A DNA stretch of 50,173 nt from Bacteroidales bacterium. GTDB taxonomy: Bacteria > Bacteroidota > Bacteroidia > Bacteroidales > Lentimicrobiaceae. Shown here in pieces: positions 43,814 to 50,173 of this stretch. How positions within the stretch are numbered: position 1 is the first letter of the stretch; every line of letters starts with the position of its first letter. A program made the translations under genes and the position numbers. The notes beneath the pieces are model-generated. The model searched no databases. It was given only the letters and a program-made list of their open reading frames with translations, and was not told the origin of the DNA. The stretch lies in NCBI GenBank assembly GCA_024636955.1, contig JAGXGB010000071.1:1-50173 (forward strand), read 5' to 3'.

Positions 43814-45310
43814 TTAGATCTCAATCTTTCCAATCTTGAAACCTTTCAGCCAGAAATTGTCTTTGCTTAATACAAATGTTCCTTTCAGCGATAGCACTAC
43901 TACTTCATCATCATCAAACCATCCCATACAGTTGGCATTTGTAAAGGCTTTCTTATCCTCAAGTAACAGCACAGGGTCAATATCCTTGCCTGTATTCTTG
44001 TTCACCCTGGTATAATAGGTCTTGTCCAGGCTTTTCACTATGAAGCAAAAGTCTTCAGGTGTTTCATAACTACTCAAAGCAATTGACTTCCCATTACCAT
44101 TGAATAAATTAATATCAGTGTCAGTGTGCCTGGCTCTCCTTTTAATTGGTGTTATCCATTTTTCCTTACCATTGTGATCGAAACAAGCAACTATCAGCCC
44201 ATCACTTCCATAAGTAATTCGGGTACCGGTTTTGCTTGTTACTGTTTTCATATAAGAATCGTCAAGCACTACATATATATTCTCATTGTCAGCAGAACAT
44301 GTGTAAATGGAGTATGTATTCATATCCTTAACCGGTTCCAGCTTTTTACCAACCATAGCAATACTTTTAGTCTTAACTGAATTAAGCTTAGCGAGGCCGG
44401 GTTTATCGAAATTCTTATCTGTTATTTTCTTTACTGTCTTGTTCTCAAAATCTATCTTAAGTATGGCCATGCCCTCAGCTTTACTCCTGTATTTCATACA
44501 CGAAGCAAAATAATCGCCTTCGTCTGTTTTGGTAATTCTAAAGCCATCATAGTTGTAGATATCAGTTTTTGGTGGAGCAAAAGCAGCAGTTACAGAGTTA
44601 CCACTTACATCAAACTTTGTGAATAAATAAGTGATCTTCCTGCCCTCTTCTTTTGCGGAATAGTGAATCAATTCTCCGGTATTGAGCAATCTGAAATAGT
44701 TATCACCATCTTTGAGAAGATCACCTTCAGCTGAATAAATTTTCTGGCACTCCTTGTCAAATACATTGTAGAGTACTTTATGCCCTTTGCCTTTTTGCTT
44801 TTTTACCAGCTCGGCTACAAGCATATATTCTTCATTCTCTGAGTACCTGATGATAAAATCATCTGATGTTGCTTTGGCTAGTTCCTGAACATCCAGCAAA
44901 CCTGCCCCATCAATACTATAGGTAATACCTACAACGGAATAATCCTTCTTATCGTTTTTTTGAGCGGCAACTATTACAACAGCCCTTGCATCAGGTCGGT
45001 AGAAGGTATATGGGAAAGAAGCTATTGCAGCAAATGCCTTTGCGGAGAATACAATTTTTTTATGCTTAGTTAACTCTAAAGGAATATCCCTGGTAACATT
45101 CATCGATTTATCAAAGATCATGATCCCTGACCCATCCAGGCTAGTCCTGTAATAAGCATACATTGTGCTGTCGTCAATCTTCTTGAGTTGCTTATTATTA
45201 CCCACTGAGAACAGTTTCCATTTTGAAACATTAATCTGTCCTAAATCCTGTTGTGCTGATATCAGTAATGGAATGATAATGATGCTAATAAAGAGTAATG
45301 CTTTTCTCAT
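43814..45310 (-). CDS. Exported protein of unknown function
   Basis: The 498-residue protein has a signal peptide (MRKALLFISIIIIPLLISAQ) and then a long run of beta-rich segments with repeated short strands (IRYSENEEYMLVAELVKKQKG, YNYDGFRITKTDEGDYFASC, DGLIVACFDHNGKEKW). The pattern suggests a beta-propeller-like or multi-strand periplasmic protein, but no named family was recognised. It lies 36 bp downstream of another small exported protein gene on the same strand, so the two may be co-transcribed. Confidence 0.7.
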   Translation of the reverse strand: MRKALLFISIIIIPLLISAQQDLGQINVSKWKLFSVGNNKQLKKIDDSTMYAYYRTSLDGSGIMIFDKSMNVTRDIPLELTKHKKIVFSAKAFAAIASFPYTFYRPDARAVVIVAAQKNDKKDYSVVGITYSIDGAGLLDVQELAKATSDDFIIRYSENEEYMLVAELVKKQKGKGHKVLYNVFDKECQKIYSAEGDLLKDGDNYFRLLNTGELIHYSAKEEGRKITYLFTKFDVSGNSVTAAFAPPKTDIYNYDGFRITKTDEGDYFASCMKYRSKAEGMAILKIDFENKTVKKITDKNFDKPGLAKLNSVKTKSIAMVGKKLEPVKDMNTYSIYTCSADNENIYVVLDDSYMKTVTSKTGTRITYGSDGLIVACFDHNGKEKWITPIKRRARHTDTDINLFNGNGKSIALSSYETPEDFCFIVKSLDKTYYTRVNKNTGKDIDPVLLLEDKKAFTNANCMGWFDDDEVVVLSLKGTFVLSKDNFWLKGFKIGKIEI

Positions 45311-45346
45311 GATTGGTTAATTTGAAGGTTAGTCAATTAAATAGGG

Positions 45347-46003
45347 TTAGTCAAGGGCGTTGAATTTAATGAAGGAGATAGAGTAATATGACATTTTCCC
45401 GCTAATATCTGACTCCATATCAGGGCTATAACCGGTTTTAGTGTGTGATGGCTGAATGGCAAACTGTATCTTAAAATTATCAAAGAAACTCCTGTCTCTT
45501 TTCTGGTAGTCCAGAACTAATTCCACAAATAAGTATGGTTTAAACATGGTAAGAACCACCGGATCTTCCTGAATATAAAACGGATCACCATCAGGAACCA
45601 AAACTCCGTTTAACCGGTAACCGGCACCCAATCCAATACCCACAGGACTATAAGCTTCACGTGTAGAACCTGCACCATAACGGAAAGTAGCAGTAACAGG
45701 TAACCCCAGATCAGCATAAATTGCATGAGAAGATGTAGATTGGTAGCTAGCTCCAAGGGTAACAGCAGCATTAACACCAATACCCACCTCTGAGTGCGGT
45801 GTATAAATTGGGATATAATAACCTAACCCTCCATTGAATAACTTAGCTACGTCTCTCCACTCTGTGACCTCAGTTGATCCGGCATCGGTTTGCAGTGCTA
45901 TATCCACATTGTAAGAGGAAAGCGACATTGACAACTCTTTGCTCTGCCCTGATGCACTGATAGTTATAGCAGTGAGCAGGCAAAATACCATAAAATTTTT
46001 CAT
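45347..46003 (-). CDS. Exported barrel-like protein of unknown function
   Basis: The 218-residue protein has a signal peptide (MKNFMVFCLLTAITISASGQ) followed by short alternating strands (LSSYNVDIALQTDAG, VGIGVNAAVTLGASY, PVGIGLGAGYRLNGV, PYLFVELVLDYQKRD). It is compatible with a small outer-membrane barrel. It probably starts a two-gene unit with the exported protein downstream. I recognise no family and assign no role. Confidence 0.65.
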   Translation of the reverse strand: MKNFMVFCLLTAITISASGQSKELSMSLSSYNVDIALQTDAGSTEVTEWRDVAKLFNGGLGYYIPIYTPHSEVGIGVNAAVTLGASYQSTSSHAIYADLGLPVTATFRYGAGSTREAYSPVGIGLGAGYRLNGVLVPDGDPFYIQEDPVVLTMFKPYLFVELVLDYQKRDRSFFDNFKIQFAIQPSHTKTGYSPDMESDISGKMSYYSISFIKFNALD

Positions 46004-46140
46004 GATTACTTGTTATTTGTTGTGTGAAACCGGGCGTTGATAACCGGTGGTTTGTTTCAGTCAGTAAATATAAAAATATATTTCAGAAACAAAAAATGAA
46101 ATAACATTTGCAGCGAAATGCACTAAATGTGTTGTGGAAA

Positions 46141-46182
46141 AATGACTTGGGTATATTTAAATGACTTGCGGGTATATTTAAA
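46141..46182. repeat. Two tandem copies of an AATGACTTG-GTATATTTAA unit
   Basis: Two roughly 21-bp copies with small differences lie just beyond the tRNA terminator. Confidence 0.7.
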
Positions 46183-46207
46183 ATAGCCGCTCAAAAGAGA
46201 CGGCTAT
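46178..46207 (-). terminator. Intrinsic terminator after tRNA-Arg
   Basis: A 7-bp perfect stem (CGGCTAT at 46201-46207 pairs with ATAGCCG at 46183-46189) is followed on the minus strand by TTTTAAAT. It starts 10 nt after the tRNA 3' end. Confidence 0.75.
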
Positions 46208-46216
46208 ATAACTTTG

Positions 46217-46289
46217 CGACCCCGACAGGATTCAAACCTGTGACCTACAGAACCGGAATCTGTCATTCTATTCGCTGAACTACGGGGCC
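46217..46289 (-). tRNA. tRNA-Arg (anticodon CCG)
   Basis: Read on the minus strand the 73 nt fold as a complete cloverleaf. The acceptor is GGCCCCG paired with CGGGGTC (one G-U pair), followed by discriminator G. The anticodon stem is ACAGA/TCTGT with loop TTCCGGT, so the anticodon is CCG, reading CGG. The T arm is ACAGG/CCTGT with loop TTTGAAT. The CCA end is not encoded. A minus-strand -7-like TAATTTTG (46303-46310) lies just upstream, and an intrinsic terminator follows. Confidence 0.95.
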
Positions 46290-46344
46290 TTTATTTAAAA
46301 TGCAAAATTACACAATTCAGACAATTAACACCGGATTTTGTTGT

Positions 46345-46352
46345 TATCTTTG
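46345..46352 (+). promoter_or_regulatory. Candidate -7 box of the porin-like gene
   Basis: TATCTTTG is a full match to TAnnTTTG about 40 bp before the ATG at 46391. No -33 partner was found. Confidence 0.4.
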
Positions 46353-46390
46353 TATTCGTTAAATATGATCACCACCAAAACCTATACCCG

Positions 46391-47047
46391 ATGAGGAAAA
46401 TTATCATCTTATTTACAGCCCTCCTTTCAGTAACTGCCATACAGGCGCAAACCGGTTCTTTTGCCAGCAAGTTTACTACCGGTATTGACATCTTCAACGA
46501 CTTCGTTCAGGATAGCCCTGCCAACATTGACTTCCGCACCATTAATCCGGGAATAAACGTGTATGGGATGTATAGCAGCAAGATTAAAAAAAGCAATATA
46601 TCATTGGCTATAGGCCTGGGTCTTGGAATGCATAATCTTCACAGTAACGGAAGCCTTACTGACTCAGCCAATGTGTCAACTTTAACACCTTATGCCGAAG
46701 CAGTTGACTATAAGATAAATAAACTACAACTTACCTACCTTGATATCCCCGCTGAGATCCGTTTCAAAAGTGACAATGGCATCCGGTTGGCTTTAGGCAT
46801 AAAAGCCGGCTACCTCATCAGTGCCCATACCAAATACAAAGGCGACAATCCTGCAGGTGGGCGCAGCATCAAGATCAAGGAGGGCAGTCTTCCAAATATC
46901 AGCAAATGGCGCTTCGGACCAACCTTCCAGGCTGGTTATAAGTGGGTGAATTTAACAGCGTTTTATTCGCTGTCAACAGTGTTTGAAGAAACTGCAGGTA
47001 TCGATATTTACCCTATTTCTGTAGGTACCTCTCTAAGGCCATTCTAA
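46391..47047 (+). CDS. Porin-family (PorT-like) outer membrane protein
   Basis: The 218-residue protein has a signal peptide ending at IQAQ and the strand pattern of small Bacteroidota barrels. Examples are RTINPGINVYGMYSSKIKKS, LAIGLGLGMHNLHSNG, YLDIPAEIRFKSDNGIRLALGIKAGYLI and FGPTFQAGYKWVNLTAFYSL. The YLDIPxEIRF segment is typical of the PF13568-type barrels. It ends in LRPF with the usual terminal phenylalanine. The 3' end overlaps the convergent PAP2-like gene by 4 bp. The specific role is unknown. Confidence 0.8.
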   Translation: MRKIIILFTALLSVTAIQAQTGSFASKFTTGIDIFNDFVQDSPANIDFRTINPGINVYGMYSSKIKKSNISLAIGLGLGMHNLHSNGSLTDSANVSTLTPYAEAVDYKINKLQLTYLDIPAEIRFKSDNGIRLALGIKAGYLISAHTKYKGDNPAGGRSIKIKEGSLPNISKWRFGPTFQAGYKWVNLTAFYSLSTVFEETAGIDIYPISVGTSLRPF

Positions 47048-47655
47048 TTGTATAGAAACACAGCCGCAACAACGAAAGCACCTATTAGATAACCTACGTA
47101 AATCTGCGCAGGCGAGTGGCTGTTTGATTGCAGTCGCGCAAAGCCGGTTAATCCCGAAAGGAAAAGCAGCACTAAAATAAGGGCGGGGGCATTTACCAGG
47201 CCTTTGTATGAAAGTGCCAGAAAACCACCTGTTAGTCCGCCAATGCCTATCATGTGGATGCTGATCTTCCATTTTAAGTTTATCATCGTAGCCAGCAGTA
47301 TGGAGACCAGTCCTCCGGCAATGAACTTATAATAAATCTTTGGCAGCCCGAGGTTCCACATCAGGAAATAAGTAGAGGCATAGAATACCGCAAATATGAG
47401 GTACGGCCATGTGCGCTCCTCCCGAATCGGCATCTGCAGGCTGCTGATTATATTCTTCCTTGCCATGATCCATATCAGAACGGCAGGCATCAAAGCCGTA
47501 TTCCCAAACACCAGCAGTATGATAGACCACCTCAACTGCTCAGGTATGATCAGCACGAAATAGGCATTCAGGTTCAGCATCACCAGCATCCCCCAGGTAA
47601 TGATAAACATGGGGTGCATTATTACGGATATTATTTGAGCGGTTCTTTGTTCCAT
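47044..47655 (-). CDS. PAP2-like integral membrane protein
   Basis: The 203-residue protein has about six hydrophobic helices. Three conserved-looking motifs recall the PAP2 phosphatase family: SLQMPIREERTWPY for the first, KWKISIHMIGIGGLTG for the PSGH-like second and ARLQSNSHSPAQIYVGYLIG for the third, which has the expected histidine. The motifs are degenerate (IHMIG instead of SGH), so activity is uncertain. If active it would act on a lipid or undecaprenyl phosphate. It lies downstream of the GNAT gene on the same strand, separated by a 239-bp spacer dominated by heptamer repeats. Confidence 0.68.
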   Translation of the reverse strand: MEQRTAQIISVIMHPMFIITWGMLVMLNLNAYFVLIIPEQLRWSIILLVFGNTALMPAVLIWIMARKNIISSLQMPIREERTWPYLIFAVFYASTYFLMWNLGLPKIYYKFIAGGLVSILLATMINLKWKISIHMIGIGGLTGGFLALSYKGLVNAPALILVLLFLSGLTGFARLQSNSHSPAQIYVGYLIGAFVVAAVFLYN

Positions 47656-47804
47656 GAAAAAATGATGTTCTTGGTTTTTTGTTCTTTGTTGTTCTGCGGT
47701 CCCCGAGTTTTTATCGAGGGGGGTTCTGGGTTCTGGGCTGTTTAGCGTTTAGCGTTTACGTTCATCCTTTTCCCTTATTTACTTCCTTTTCCTTCACTTT
47801 TTAC

Positions 47805-47909
47805 TTTAGCCTTTAGCCTTTAGCCTTTAGCCTTTAGCCTTTAGCCTTTAGCCTTTAGCCTTTAGCCTTAACCTTTAGCCTTGTCCCATAGCCTTTAGCC
47901 TTTAGCCTT
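47805..47909 (-). repeat. Longest family A heptamer array, running into the GNAT gene
   Basis: Nine perfect TTTAGCC heptads (47805-47867) are followed by a degenerate unit, single units and a short TTGTCCCA interruption, then two final units to 47907. In the gene direction it reads GGCTAAA and ends in the GTAAAAAGTGAAGG tail (47804-47791). The array encodes the last codons and stop of the GNAT gene. Beyond the tail, towards the PAP2-like gene, are AGAACCC and AGAACAACA-type units that look like a degenerate family B. Confidence 0.92.
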
Positions 47910-48494
47910 TATAACTTTTTGCATAACTGTTTCACTTTTATAAACACTAAAACCCGCCTTTTGGTATAATGGTAAGGCGGCGGGGTGATCGAGATCGCAG
48001 GTGTGGAGCCAGAGGCGGGTTATTGGTTTTTGCCAGGCGTGGTTTATTGCCCACAGCAGGAAGGGATAACCTGCCTTTTTACCTGTGTGCCGGGCAGTGA
48101 GGCCGAAGTAAACTATCTCTGTTTCACCTGCTACTGAATGGTCGTACTCAACGAAACCGGCAACTTCTCCCTCATGCATGAGCAGCCAAATTTCAGTGGC
48201 GTCACTTCTTAATATTGCCTCAAGTTCTTCTGCAGGCATCAGCAGTCGATCGTACCAGTTGTAATTGCCTCCAACAGCCTTGTATGTTTCAAGATAAATG
48301 GAGGTGCAACTGGCAGAATCATGCAAACTTTCAGTTGTATAACCGGCCGGAAGCTCTATGTGCAACTCAGGCTGATCAGGTTGTTCAGGCTGATCAGGTT
48401 GCTCAGGCTGTTCAGGCTGTCCGGAAGCAATTTCAACAGGCCTGCCCTTCATTTCCAGGTACCAGGTTAATGTGGGGACTATATTAATTGTCAT
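47895..48494 (-). CDS. GNAT-family N-acetyltransferase with a QPE/QPD repeat insert
   Basis: This 199-residue acetyltransferase has the GNAT core: IWLLMHEGEVAGFVEYDH, a short acetyl-CoA loop region (IVYFGLTARHTGKKAGYPFLLW) and the C-terminal LWLHTCDLDHPAALPLYQKAGF. The substrate is unknown. Two oddities involve repeats. At residues 26-42 a run of QPE and QPD triplets is encoded by a 9-bp tandem repeat (48362-48425). The protein also ends in KAKG followed by a TAA stop, all within family A heptamers, exactly as kamE does. A composite repeat spacer follows before the PAP2-like gene. Confidence 0.85.
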   Translation of the reverse strand: MTINIVPTLTWYLEMKGRPVEIASGQPEQPEQPDQPEQPDQPELHIELPAGYTTESLHDSASCTSIYLETYKAVGGNYNWYDRLLMPAEELEAILRSDATEIWLLMHEGEVAGFVEYDHSVAGETEIVYFGLTARHTGKKAGYPFLLWAINHAWQKPITRLWLHTCDLDHPAALPLYQKAGFSVYKSETVMQKVIKAKG

Positions 48495-48507
48495 ATTTGA
48501 ATCAGTG

Positions 48508-48582
48508 TTTCCAACATCAGTGATGGACAGGTTGTTTTGACATTTCCAACATCCGTGATGGACAGGTCGCGACCTGTCCCTA
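48508..48582. repeat. Two copies of a GACAGGTC palindrome unit
   Basis: Copy 1 (from 48508, TTTCCAACATCAGTGATGG) is degenerate in its second half. Copy 2 (from 48543) contains the perfect 20-bp palindrome GGACAGGTCGCGACCTGTCC (48560-48579) and ends CCTACA. It lies a few bases beyond the M1 peptidase stop codon, as the related pair at 19905 lies at another gene's end. Confidence 0.85.
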
Positions 48583-48588
48583 CAGTCG

Positions 48589-50173
48589 TTATTGATTTAT
48601 GATTGCTTTTTGTGTTGCAATTTTCTTGTTATCATTGTACAAACTCACAATATATGTTCCCGGCTGACCGCTCCATTTAAGTTGTTCTCCGGCGGCGAGG
48701 TTGCGGGTATATACCTGTTGGCCGCTTGCACGGTGTATTGCCAATCGGGTCGGGACTTTTATGTTTGTTTGTATGGTGAATGAATCGTTTGCGGGGTTGG
48801 GGAATGTGTGCATCGGTGCAACTCCTGACGGCAGAATGTTGTATCCTACAAACTCCTCATCCCAAATAGCCAGAGTGTATTCGCCGGGCTGGAGGTTGTC
48901 CACATATATATAGCCCAACTGCCATGGTCCAATCTTATAGAAGTCGCGGGGCTGCCAGTCGTGCCCTGCTCCCGGTCGGTAGAGTATAACTATGCTATCG
49001 TTGGCGCCTGTGATGATGTCTCCATCAAGAATGTTTTTATTGTAGTTAAAGACACCGGTAGCTGTAAACCCTTCCGGTAAGATGCCCTCAATTGTCCAGT
49101 ACCTGCTGGTGCTGAGTGTTAACCCCGGTTGTGGAACTTCCAGACTGTCGGGAGCAACCCAGTTGTGTGTAACTCGGACGTACGCCGAATCACTAACCTG
49201 CTTCACATCTACCTTGCAGAAAGTATACAGGTAGTCGAATAACCCGGCAGTATTCAATGTTTTCGCTTCATCAGTAGTGGCGTCTCCGGTTCTGGTGTAT
49301 AAGTCGGCCATTACAAGCACCGGCTCAAAAGGCAGTGTTACTGTCACCGAATCTGTTACCCCTGAAAACGCAACTTGCTTTGTGATGATCTCCCTTTCTG
49401 CATTCATAAATGAAAGGTCTACCCTGCAGTCAGAAGCGTAGGTTTGTGTTCCCTTCAAACGCTGTTTAATAAATACCGTTACTTCGTATTGTTCTGTTAA
49501 TGTTGAAGCATTTGTATTTTGTACATCCCTCCTGTTATGGATTGCCAGGTTGCCCGGTAAAGCAATCATTGCAACCCTGAATGAATCTATTGCATAATGC
49601 GTGAAGCCCGGCGTAAACACGTGGAAATCAAAGAAACCTGTGAGGTCAACACCTGAGGAGAGGCTTAGGGCATCGCGCAGTTGTGTTGAACTTGCATCGC
49701 TGAACATGTAGGTTGAGAGGTAATCGCGCACTGCCGGGAAGAAGAGGCTGTCGGCAAGATAGTGCCTGAGCGCATGGGTTACAATGGCTCCTTTGTCGTA
49801 CACGGTGCTGCCGTATGTGTATTCAGGTGGCATGGGTGAAAGTGCCCTGTAACCGCCATCTCTTATATGTGTGTACTGCAACACATCGCGGTGCAGCATC
49901 TTCAGGTAGGCATCGGCATCCTGTTGTCCGTAAAGCGCCTCGGTGAATAGTATCTCGCACCAGCGTGCCCACCCTTCATTCATCCACATATCAGCATCAG
50001 ATGCACAGGTCACTGCATCGCCAAACCACATGTGTGAAAGCTCGTGGGCATACAACCACTCGTTCGAAAGGTTGCCCGTGATGGTGCTGTTGGGCATGAA
50101 GATGTTCTCAGCATGCTCCATTGCGCCCAGACCCGTGCCGGTAATGCCGATTCGTGTGAAGGGGTATGGCCCG
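48589..50173 (-). CDS. M1 family metallopeptidase with T9SS sorting domain (5' end cut by window)
   Basis: The gene runs off the window; the frame stays open to 50173, so the true start is outside. The visible part begins within the catalytic domain. GITGTGLGAMEHAENIFMPN is the GAMEN-like exopeptidase motif. The zinc site is HELSHMWFGDAV followed by the glutamate in WMNEGWARW, as in aminopeptidase N-like enzymes. A central region with beta-sandwich character follows. The last 75 residues (FPNPANDSFTIQTN, LAIHRASGQQVYTRNLAAGEQLKW, PGTYIVSLYNDNKKIATQKAIINQ) are a canonical T9SS type A sorting domain. It is probably a secreted or cell-surface aminopeptidase that feeds amino acid fermentation. 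Confidence 0.93.
   Translation of the reverse strand, partial: GPYPFTRIGITGTGLGAMEHAENIFMPNSTITGNLSNEWLYAHELSHMWFGDAVTCASDADMWMNEGWARWCEILFTEALYGQQDADAYLKMLHRDVLQYTHIRDGGYRALSPMPPEYTYGSTVYDKGAIVTHALRHYLADSLFFPAVRDYLSTYMFSDASSTQLRDALSLSSGVDLTGFFDFHVFTPGFTHYAIDSFRVAMIALPGNLAIHNRRDVQNTNASTLTEQYEVTVFIKQRLKGTQTYASDCRVDLSFMNAEREIITKQVAFSGVTDSVTVTLPFEPVLVMADLYTRTGDATTDEAKTLNTAGLFDYLYTFCKVDVKQVSDSAYVRVTHNWVAPDSLEVPQPGLTLSTSRYWTIEGILPEGFTATGVFNYNKNILDGDIITGANDSIVILYRPGAGHDWQPRDFYKIGPWQLGYIYVDNLQPGEYTLAIWDEEFVGYNILPSGVAPMHTFPNPANDSFTIQTNIKVPTRLAIHRASGQQVYTRNLAAGEQLKWSGQPGTYIVSLYNDNKKIATQKAIINQ

Noticed and set aside
47805..47909. Telomere-like repeat from a linear replicon or eukaryotic contamination
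   Set aside because: The arrays lie between ordinary bacterial genes in the middle of operons and are short and multiple.

Overview
The window looks like a chromosomal segment of an anaerobic, amino-acid-fermenting Bacteroidota, probably Bacteroidales or Marinilabiliales. The evidence is type IX secretion (T9SS) C-terminal sorting domains on two exported proteins, TAnnTTTG-type promoter boxes, sensor kinases with Reg_prop/Y_Y_Y ectodomains, a fused anti-sigma/beta-barrel protein, menaquinone genes, and a lysine fermentation cluster of the Porphyromonas/Fusobacterium/Cloacimonas type. I saw no phage, plasmid or CRISPR genes.

Layout. 1-6.5 kb (minus): a response regulator with a class III nucleotide cyclase and two tandem sensor kinases with nearly the same kinase module. 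6.6-8.6 kb: a TSUP exporter facing away from a gate-domain membrane protein, with an 11-bp repeat array between them. 8.8-19.7 kb (plus): kal, kce, kdd, an inserted four-helix-bundle gene, kamA, kamB, kamC, kamD, kamE and a thiolase. This is the route from lysine to acetoacetate and crotonyl-CoA, and the thiolase can finish acetoacetyl-CoA to acetyl-CoA. 20-23.5 kb (minus): crotonase, 3-hydroxyacyl-CoA dehydrogenase and an SCP2-type thiolase, which can oxidise the crotonyl-CoA arm. 25.1-30.8 kb (plus): menI-like thioesterase, menF, menD, menB, menA; menC and menE are absent. 31-34 kb: three cell-wall enzymes, namely a YcbB-type L,D-transpeptidase, an NlpC/P60 lipoprotein and a YkuD_2-type L,D-transpeptidase. 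34.2-38 kb (minus): a three-subunit biotin-dependent acyl-CoA carboxylase. 38.3-42.6 kb (plus): ECF sigma factor, anti-sigma/barrel fusion, LVIVD lipoprotein and a barrel protein. 42.7-50.2 kb: mostly exported proteins, tRNA-Arg(CCG), a PAP2-like membrane protein, a GNAT acetyltransferase and a truncated M1 peptidase.

The unusual part of the window is its intergenic DNA. Two short tandem-repeat families recur in operon spacers. Family A is a heptamer, GGCTAAA, usually followed by a GTAAAAAGT tail. Family B is a 9-10-mer built on TTGAAC. In several spacers they form one composite: family A starts at the upstream stop codon in the sense direction, and family B runs up to the next start codon. 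Family A supplies the stop codon and the same last four residues (KAKG) of two unrelated proteins. Family B supplies the TTG start codon of menA. Family B also forms 41/42-bp terminal inverted repeats around a four-helix-bundle (S23/TIGR02436-like) gene inserted between kdd and kamA. That unit, possibly related to the gene-less arrays elsewhere, is my best candidate for an undescribed mobile or regulatory system. Three reported gene starts probably lie downstream of the longest open frame, because the extra N-terminus is repeat DNA or uses a weak start codon.
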